DNA from: Monoraphidium neglectum
Taxonomy: Eukaryota > Chlorophyta > Chlorophyceae > Sphaeropleales > Selenastraceae
Reading direction: 5' to 3'
NCBI RefSeq assembly: GCF_000611645.1
Contig: NW_014012637.1
Location: 1-17,875 of the forward strand
DNA: 17,875 nucleotides
Shown: positions 1 to 8,524 of the stretch, one piece after another
How the letters are laid out: each line of letters opens with the position of its first letter
Numbering within the stretch: the first letter of the stretch is position 1
The notes under the pieces: generated by a model
Told to the model about the DNA's origin: nothing
What the model saw: the letters and a program-made list of their open reading frames with translations, nothing else
The model's database searches: none
Translations under genes and position numbers: made by a program

Positions 1-27
1 GGGCTGGGGTGGGGCTGGGGTGGGATT
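1..27 (+). repeat. G-run cluster (quadruplex-prone)
   Basis: Five runs of three or four G residues separated by CT or T, at the left edge and probably inside intron 6 of the thioesterase. The G-rich strand is the template strand of that gene. Quadruplex formation is inferred from the pattern only. Confidence 0.5.
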
Positions 28-239
28 GGGAGAGTTGGTAATGGCGGCATCAAGAAGTGGGGTGACATATGGGAGGTCTAGACTCTGCAATGTCCACAAA
101 AGGCCTCGGCTTGATTCAAAGGCAAAGGCGGCTGCCTTGGCGTCCGCTGCGGAGCACAGCTGCGGGGCAAGCTCCCAAACCTGGGTCTGTCAAAGTAGGC
201 ACCAAGCGGCCCACTGCTCCTGCGCTCCCAAGCCCGCAC

Positions 240-1524
240 CTGCCCCCCAAACGTGATGCCGAGGGTGTTGGCGTGCTGCGGCATGATGGACTGAGTCATG
301 TAGGCCGTCGTGGCCGCCGGCGAAACGCGCGCCTTCTCGCCGTTGGCGCGCCCGTCCAGCGTGGCCGGCAGCAGCGTCAGCGGCGGCGGCAGCGTGGGGC
401 AGCCCTCCCTGCACGGGCGCGGGCGCGGGCGCGGGTGGGCGGGGGTGGTGGGCTTGACGCGGCGTCGTTCATCTTCTCAGCGGCCAATGATCAGCGCAAG
501 TACTCAACTCTGCGCTGCGTGCGAGTGCTTATTGCGGGCGGCCTGCAAACTCAAGGAGTCCAACAGTCGCCTCCCCCCCAAAGACACGTGACATTTAGAC
601 GTGACAACGAGGACGGGGCACGAGCGAAACGGCGTTGCAAGGCCCAGTCCGCAGCCGCAATGCAGAGCACACCGGGACATGCCGCGGCACATCACCTCGC
701 GCCCCAGCGCAGCACGACGCGCGGCGCAGCGTGGCAGCGTGGCAGAGCGGGGCCGCCGCGCCGCACCTGTGAGTCACGGGCCGCAGCCGCGAGTTCTCCA
801 CCTCCTCCGCGCGCCTCGGGTCCGACGCCAGCGACTGCCGTCGTGCGAGGCGCGCCTGCCTGCGGCCCTCCGCCTGCTCGTAGGTGGCCTGCTGCTCTGG
901 GCCCGCGGGCACGATGCGCGGCAGGGGCTGGCGGAGGGAGAAGGGTGGGATGTGCATGGATTCGTGCATGGGTTTGGGAGCGTCAGAAAGGGTTAAGGAC
1001 AGATTGGCCGGGTTTGGGGAGTTCTGAGCTGTCTGCAACCGTGCGGTCGGAGGAGTCGTGCGGGGTGCTCCGCAACGCCCGCAGCACACGCCAGCGCGCA
1101 AGCGTGCGCGAGAGCAGGCGCCCCCGCCACTCGCCCGCCAGCCCGCACCCGCGACTTCGAATCCTGGGCCACCAGCGCCGCCGCCGGCGTGGTGGCCGCG
1201 GCGGCGGACGCAGCCGCGGCGGCCGCGGCGCCGCGCTGGGCGCGGCCCCTGAGGGACACAAATGTGAGGTACGCGCTGCAGCAGTGGTAGCGCACGCCGG
1301 TGCGCATGTCCTCAGCCTCGACGCGCACGCCGACCTATGGCGAGGCGTGAGGGGTTGGGAGGGTGGTTGAGGCGGGGTGGAGGGCTGAGGGCCCGCAGGG
1401 CGGCCGGCGGCCAGAGCAGCTTTTGCAGGGGGCGGGCTCCAGGGGACGCAGATGCGATGCATCGAAGCCACGTGTGCGCGCGCGCACGCATGTGTGTGTG
1501 TGCGTGTGCGTGTGCGTGTGTTTG

Positions 1525-1576
<52 letters not shown>

Positions 1577-1992
1577 TGTGCGTCTGTGTGCACACGTACA
1601 AAACCCCCTTGGCCGCACCTCCATGCTGCTGCTGAACGTGCGGTTGACCATGGCCGCCACGATCACCACCTGCCCCAGCCTGCAGGGCCGGATAAAGTGC
1701 ACCGCGTCGACGCTGATGGTGACGCAGGGGCCGCGCGCGAGGGTCTTGGCGGACAGCCCCGCGCAGACGTCAATCCAGGAGAGCACCTGGGATTCAGGGT
1801 TCGGGTGGGCAAGGGGTTGTTGCATGCACGCACACACGTCCATACAAACGCATGCGCGTCAGGGACGGAGCAGTGATTCTGCGGTCTGGGAGGCGTTGCC
1901 GCACGCGCCAGGTGAGGGGTTGAGGTCTGGAGCGGATGGGCGGAGAGAGGGCTGATAAGAGCGGGCGCTTCAACCCCCAGCGGCACGGTGCC

Positions 1993-2045
<53 letters not shown>

Positions 2046-2930
2046 CAGGTGCCGCGCAAATCAAACCATCAGCCTGACAGGTCACGCGTGCTACGGCGAG
2101 GCCCCTTTTTGCTGAGGGTGTGGCTCGCTGGCTCGCGCTGCTCTCATGGAGATGCCATGAGTGATGATTTCGATGATAAAGATAATGCCCTACCTGGCCG
2201 CCGGTGCAGATGCCCAGGCCGTCGCATTCTGAGGGGGCCACGATCTGATTCATGACGATGCGGGTCGTCTCCATGGGCACCGCCGCCGGCAGCGGCACCG
2301 CCGACGGCGGCGCGGGCGGGACGGCCACTGCCGACAGCGCCTGCGCGAGCGCGCCGCCGCTGCCCTGGCGCGCCGGCGGGGTCGGCGGCGCGGCGGCGCC
2401 GCTGTGGCCTGGGGCGGCGGCCGATGAGAAACGGGGTGTTTCAGGCGGGGATGAGGGGTCAGAGGCGTGCTGCCAAGCCAGGCTTGCACCCAACACATTT
2501 CACCCCCCTAGCTTGCTCTGGCCGTGCGCTTGCCCAGCGCAGCGATGCTGTGTCATGCGCACAGTCCGCCGCCAGCAGCGCTCAACTCGCGCCCCAAAAG
2601 CGGCGTGCGCGTGGTGCGCTCACCGCTGGCGTCGGACACTCTGGGCGGCGCGGGCGACTGCGCGTCGAGCGGCGGCGCAGCCCTGGGCGCACCCGCCCCG
2701 TTGGTGGCTGCGGCCACCACCAGCGCCCTGGACTGCTCTGGCCGCTGCAGCTTCTCCTGCTCCTTCTCCTTCTCCTTGAACTGCTGCTGCTGTTCAACCT
2801 GAGCCTGGGCGAGCCGCAGCGCACGCAGCTGCTCCTCCGCCGCAGCGAGGCGCTGCTGCAGGTCCAGCAAGGCGTCAGTTGTTGGCGCTGCTGCGCCGCT
2901 GGCGGTCGGCTTGGACACACACGACCCCAT
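240..2930 (-). CDS. Double-hotdog acyl-CoA thioesterase, ACOT11/12-like (5' part, continues off left edge)
   Basis: Hydrolyses acyl-CoA or acetyl-CoA to free acid and CoA. Exons (minus strand): 2930-2624, 2408-2194, 1786-1619, 1334 to about 1149, 927-767, 408-240; the next exon is outside the window. Phases join cleanly and about 402 residues are visible; only the exon 4 end is uncertain, with GTGCGG at 1148 the best phase-0 donor. The first ATG gives MGSCVSK, a myristoylation/palmitoylation-like start. Residues 19-63 form a Leu/Gln/Glu/Lys-rich coiled coil. Hotdog 1 (about 148-256) has the STGGQ-type turn (CTGGQ), then LSWIDVCAG, PCVTISVDAVHF and NRTFSSSMEVGVRVEAED, which is close to the first hotdog of animal ACOT11/12. 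A linker with LPRIVPAGPEQQ follows, then hotdog 2 begins with MPQHANTLGITFGGQ and is cut by the edge. Whether a C-terminal START domain exists, as in ACOT11/12, cannot be seen. Family assignment is firm; substrate is inferred. Confidence 0.86.
1471..1594. repeat. Alternating purine-pyrimidine tract with (TGCG)13, thioesterase intron 3
   Basis: A perfect (TGCG)13 run at 1525-1576 sits inside about 120 bases of mixed CG, TG and TGCG units. It lies within intron 3 (1618-1335) of the minus-strand thioesterase. It generates long spurious frames with Thr-His-Ala-Arg repeats on the minus strand. Confidence 0.9.
1994..2044. repeat. (GCA)17 microsatellite in thioesterase intron 2
   Basis: Seventeen perfect GCA units. 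In the transcribed (minus) direction this is (TGC)17, within intron 2 (2193-1787). The intron is 407 nt and shifts the frame, so the poly-Ala/Leu frames across it are not coding. Confidence 0.93.
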
Positions 2931-3224
2931 GGCGAAATTGAACTGCGTTGGTCTAATCCATGTACATGCCTGAGCTGCTGCGGCGGAGCCCGCCAAAACA
3001 CGAGCGTAGGCTGCGCACTCCAAATTTGCCCGCGTCAGCAGCCCCCGAGTTTTACGCAGTCTCCTATCGCATTCCTGAACGAGCTAATTTGCTGCAGCAT
3101 TCTTTGAAAATTGAATAGGACAACTTCACACATACGTGGGCCAGCACAAGAACGACTTTCTCTCACCAGCCGCGAGTGACCCAATCGCTGGCAGCTGATC
3201 TTGATCAATGCACCCGCCACAGAG
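2931..3224. promoter_or_regulatory. Divergent intergenic promoter region
   Basis: Only 294 bases separate the start codons of the minus-strand thioesterase (ATG at 2930) and the plus-strand beta-mannosidase (ATG at 3225), so both promoters and both 5' UTRs must lie here or overlap. The stretch is visibly more AT-rich than the flanking exons, especially around 3095-3130. A CCAAT motif lies at 3180-3184 on the plus strand. No canonical TATA box was seen on either strand. That this region drives both genes is an inference from the spacing. Confidence 0.55.
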
Positions 3225-3278
3225 ATGACCAGGAGCATCCTGATCTCTCTGCTGCTGTGCGCGGCGCACGCGGCGGCG
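3225..3278 (+). other. Signal peptide of beta-mannosidase
   Basis: The first 18 residues have an Arg at position 3, a Leu/Ile-rich core (ILISLLLCA) and a small-residue AHAAA cleavage region before CDRLLLSG. This is a typical secretory signal and fits a vacuolar or secreted GH2 enzyme. Another ATG at 3208 meets a stop after six codons, which supports the start at 3225. Confidence 0.8.
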
Positions 3279-6200
3279 GCCTGCGATCGCCTGTTGCTGT
3301 CGGGGGCGGCGGGTGCCGGCGGACGCAGCGCATTTAGCTGGACGCTTACGAATGCGAAGCGATCCGTGTCGATCCCAGCGGCTGTCCCTGGCTACGCTCT
3401 CGAAATCTTGAGGGTGGCAGGCATCGTGCAAGACCCTCTATACCGGTGCGGGACATAGCACGCCCGCCCTCGGCCAGTTGGACACAGGCTACCACAAGCC
3501 TCGTCGCTGTGCGTGACCGGGGCCCAGCCCTCAACTCAACCCCCATTCGCCCCACGATCAGCACGCAGGCATGGCCTTCTACAACCCCATCGAATCCCTG
3601 AGCCTAGATTTAGCAGCGCGCTCACAAGCCCCCCCCCCTCGCTGCGCCTTGCACCGACTTCCAACCCCCGCATCCACAGGCAGCCGCCCGAAATTCCAAT
3701 CCTTTAATTCCGCGCCCCCCACGCCGCCAGGTTTGGCGAGCTCGAGGCCCGATGGGTGGCGCAAGACACCTGGAACTTCACAGTGGTGTGGCCGTCCGAG
3801 CGCCACGCCGCGCTCGCCGCGCGCGCGGCCGTCGTGCTGCGGCTCGCAGGTGTGGATGCAGCGGGGCGCGTCAACCTCAATGAGCGCGACGTGGCGCTGA
3901 CCGACAACTCCCACAGGTGTGCTGCATCTGGACAGCCAGCCCCGCCTATGCTCGTCCCCAGGACCGGCCCTTTTGCCTACTCGACTTCCGCCGCCCTCCC
4001 CGCCTAAGCACTACGTAGGGGCAAGCGGAGGGCACGGCGTGCGTCCGATTGGGGCGCAACGTCCGGTCGGACGATCATGCATGCAATGCTGTGCATGCAT
4101 GGAGCATCGCATCCCCTGGGCATGCCAACACTCGACCCGCGCACCGCGATCTCCACGTTCCAGGCAGTGGGCTTTTGACGCGAAGCGGTTCCTGCGGGAG
4201 GGGGCCAACCTGCTGCAGATCATAATACGGCCGGCAGTCGAGGAGGCGCTGCTCCACAAGCGGGCGTACCCCTACCCCGTCCCCACCCTGGCGGTCAGCG
4301 GCCGGGGGCGGGGCTCATCTGCGACGCGCATGCGCCTGAGGCCCAGGGGTTGGTTTCAGATGACCATCGGGCTCCCTGATTGTTGATGCAGCTGCGGGCT
4401 GCCTACAAACAGTTTGCTGGAAACATTGTCAATGCAACTCCCACATCAGTGTTTGCAGAGTGCTCCTACACAGGCACGGCACGCCGAGGCAGGAATCGTT
4501 GACGCAATCACCGCACATTTGCATCCCAGCCCCTCACCGTCGGCCCATACACATGTATGCAATGCAATTGCATGCGCAGGCCCCCGGGGCCTGGGACGTC
4601 TACAATTTCCTGCGCAAGCCGGCCTCCGACTTTGGATGGGACTGGGGCCCCGCCTTTGCCCCCGCGGGCGTGCACGGCGTGGTGGAGCTGCTCGGCTTTG
4701 ACAAGGCCCTGCTCACGGGTGAGTCGTGATGACGTCAGCACGCACGGGAGCCCGGCCGCAGGACGACAAGGATCGCAGCGGCAGCGGCAGGGGCAGAAGC
4801 TGTGCTTGGTGCAAGCGCCGCTCTACGCTTGCACGCGTCCTCGCGCCTCCTTGGCCGTCCTAAGCCCTAAACCCTGAAACTCAAATTCAGGTGCCAATGT
4901 TGACATCAGCAAGTGTGAGAGCGGCGCCAGCTGGCTGGTCCAGATCGAGGCCACCTTCCTGCTGCCACCTGGCGGCGACGCCGGGAAGCTGTCGGCGCGG
5001 ATTGAGGCGCTGGGGGCGTACGCAGAGCAGCAGGTGCGTGTGCGGGGGCGGGCGTGCTGCATGCACCACGTGGGTGACCCCTGACCTTTATTGTTGGTCG
5101 CCTGCGGTGCTCCCAGCTCAATGTGGCCGCCCGCAATACACCCCCTCCTTTTGCTCAACGCCTCGGCTCGCACTGGTTGCCCCTCTCCGACAAAGGCGAC
5201 GTCTCAAAACATTGACAAAAACACTCCCAAACCGCTTTTCCTCAAACAGGTGCAGCTGCAAGCCTCTGCGGGCGCCGCCGCCCCCGCCCCTGCCGTGGCG
5301 GAGGGGGTCGCCCGTGTCACCCTCAGCATCCCCACGGCCGGCCCCGAGCTGTGGTGGCCGGTGGGGCTGGGGCGGCAGCCGCTGTACGATCTTGTGATCG
5401 GGTTTGAACCTGATGGGGAGTCATGCGTGGCCCCCTCGGTCACATCCCTCAGATCATCCTCGGCAGAGGCCGGCAGCCGCGACATCGGCGCAAATTGCGG
5501 CAGTACCGGCGGCGGGGCGGGGGGTGCGGCCGGCGCCGCCGGCGGCGCGGCGCGCGCGGCGGAGGTGGAGGGTGACGGCTGCGGGTGGCTGCTGCGGCGT
5601 GTGGGTTTCAGGACAGTCGAGCTGGTGACAGATCGAGTGTCCCAGGCTGAGCAGGAGCTGATGCCGACTCCTGAGGACGCCACGTCATCAGATCAAGACG
5701 TCACCCCAGATCACGGGCTGGATGATGTGGCGTCCCCGCCAATCAAGGGCGCCGCCGGCCAGGCGGGCTGGGGCATCACGGGCGACGGCCGATGGGTCAA
5801 CGCCCAAGGGGCGGCGACCAAGGGTGCCTGGTGGTTCCCGGCGCGGAAGCCGGACAGGCAGTGGCCGCAGCCGCCCGGGCACGAGCGGTTCGAGCCGGCG
5901 GATGCGCAGGGGAGTGTGTTCTACCTTCGGGTCAACGGGGTGCCGGTTTACGCCAAGGTGGGTGGGTGATCCGAGATCAGAAGGATCTGATGGCATCCCA
6001 ACAGGCCCACCGCACGCACATCCAGTGCTCGGCCCCATTCACCTGCCAACCCCACCCCTCTGTTCCTCACGTAGGCTGCTATCCACCCATCTGGGTGTGC
6101 GCCTCCCCGGATTCCAGCAACCCTCCCTGGCTCGCCCTCATCCACCCCCCTCAATGCCTGCGGCCGCCCAGCCCTATCCAGAGTGCTGAAATGACTCTCT

Positions 6201-8475
6201 GCCCCCCCTTCAGCCGCCACACTCCCTCTTGCCACCTGCAGACATATCCTTGCACCACCGCGCCCGCATCACTCGCGCCCACCCCCCCCACAACCACCTC
6301 CTACCAGGGTGCCAACCTGATCCCCCTGAGCGTGCTACCGACCAACGTCACCGGGGCACACCTGAGGCGGCTGCTGGGTGACGCCCTGGCGGCAAACATG
6401 AACATGGTGGGGCCGCGAGGGGGACGGGGGGTGCTCCAGCGAGGGATGTGCAGCGGCCGTGGGGTTGGGTGTCGATAGTCGGTGTGCCGAGGCAAATGCA
6501 GAGGTTCAAGGTATGTGGACGGGCTGGCTGTGAGCTTTGTGTGCGTGACATGACTTGAAGAAGGATCCAGCTGCTGGCCCGCCTCCCTGCAAACCAATGT
6601 GCCGTGTGGCGCCCTCACTATACTCCGCATCCGCCCCTGTCAACCCCCGTCCGATCCCTGCGATCGCCCCACGACGCCGGTCCCCGCCGCCACCCCATGG
6701 CAGGTGCGCATCTGGGGCGGCGGTGTGTACCCCGATGACGCACTCTACGACTACGCCGACTCACACGGCATCATGATCTGGTGGGCCCTAGATCTTCCCC
6801 TGTCAGCTGGATTCATGCAAACCGTCACCTCACTCGCCCCGCACGCTGCGTGTAGTTCGGCCTGCCACTGCTGCCCAAACTTCAGTCCCACGCTTGTGTG
6901 CCGTGTGGCGGGCCGGCTTCCTCATTTCTTCCCGCCCACTTGGCTTGCCTACCCACGCTGGTTTGCCCCCCACCCATCCACCCAGCCCCGCCGCATATCT
7001 CCGCACCCAACCTCGCCCACACACCCCTGCTGGCATCCCCATCCCTTCCCGTTCCTCTCGTTGCAGGCAGGAGGCCGCGTTTGCGTGCGCCCCCTACCCT
7101 CGTGACCCCACATTTCTGGCCAACGTGGAGGAGGAGGTCACCCAACAGGTGGGGATTGGCAGCCTGCAGATGGGGCTTGCCTAGGGTTTAGGATTAAAGG
7201 GCTTGCAGGTGGGCCTGCTTTGCAGGTGGTCGCTGGCGTCAGTGCAGGGCTCGCGTACAGGCCTGGCACGCCGGCTGGACGCAGCCACAGCCATTGCGCC
7301 GAAACTCACTGTTCAAGGCCCCCTGGTCTCAGGGGTCGGGGTTCTGAGGGAGGGGGGAGTGTTGCCTTCAAGCTGCTGCCAGTTGCGCCTGGGTGCTGCT
7401 GATTTTAATTGAACCAGGGTAGTATACTCCTTGGGACCTGCACGCGCACACAATCAAGCTGCCAGCGCCTCGCAAAACACCGATCTGAAAATTGCCATGC
7501 ACCATTAATTAAATGCCGACGGACCCACATGCACCCCATGCCTTGAAAATCACAACCGCTACAGGTCCGCCGCCTCAGCTCCCACCCCTCAATCGTGATC
7601 TGGGGCGGCAACAACGAGGTCGAGGCGTCGATGGAGTGGTACGAGGACACCAGATCAAACCTCGGGCTGTACGCCGTCGATTACGCACGACTGTTTGTGG
7701 ACACCATCGGCGGCGTTGTGCGGCGGGTAGGGCTGGGCTTGGCTGTAGGGCCCGTCTGGGGAGGGCGCATTGGCAACGGCACGGGCCAGTGTCGAGCCTT
7801 TCAAGCCTGCGCCTCAACATGCACGCACTCTGATGCTCTTCTACCTGTACACATTTACAAAGGACACATGCTTTAAATCTAATAACTCCAAACAATGATA
7901 TTGATACCGCCCGCTTGCAGAGCACCAGGTTCTCGCAGGGCGTTTGCAACACCCACATCAGCACTCTTCCATTCTGCAACGTGGTCGACCGCCCTTGTTC
8001 AAGCGTCGGTATGCCCAGATACTGATCCGCATGCACGCTTTGCTCGCGCGCTCGAATTCCCTGCCGCCACCGCAGATGCTGCCCTCTACGCCGTACGTGG
8101 ACAGCTCCCCCAGCAACGGCATGGTCAGCCCCGCGTTGGAGGTCAAACGCTGGTCAAACGCGCAGGCAAGCACGCGAGAAGCGCCTGGCGGCCCGTGTCA
8201 CTCTTTCTGAGGGCCCTTCACATGTGCAACTTTATTGATGGTGTGCAGCCAACGGGTGTGCTGGCGGGCCTGCAGATGGGTATCATTTATGGAACGCGTG
8301 TGTGCCTTTCGTCGTGCAACTTTCCGGACAGTGGCTCATGTCCACTGCTCATGCCCCGACCACCCCGCAGGACCCGTCGCATGGTGACGTGCATTACTAC
8401 AATTACGCCGCAGACTGCCAGGTGAGGCTCCTCCTGTTTGTTATAGCCATGGCCATGCCGTTGGCGTGCAATGAC

Positions 8476-8524
<49 letters not shown>

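Noticed and set aside
1151..1168. TTCGAATCC, a tRNA B-box-like string
   Set aside because: It is within exon 4 of the thioesterase and no cloverleaf can be drawn around it.
69..1370. 433-codon plus-strand open frame
   Set aside because: It is antisense to thioesterase exons with clear hotdog motifs. Long antisense frames are expected in GC-rich DNA, and its protein is Arg/Ala/Pro low complexity.
1312..1601. Minus-strand frames with Thr-His-Ala-Arg repeats
   Set aside because: They are translations of the TGCG microsatellite in intron 3; the flanking splice sites and phases remove this segment.
1787..2193. Continuous frame through thioesterase intron 2 with poly-Ala
   Set aside because: The 407-nt stretch is not a multiple of three, has GT-AG ends, and its removal is needed to join the two halves of hotdog 1.
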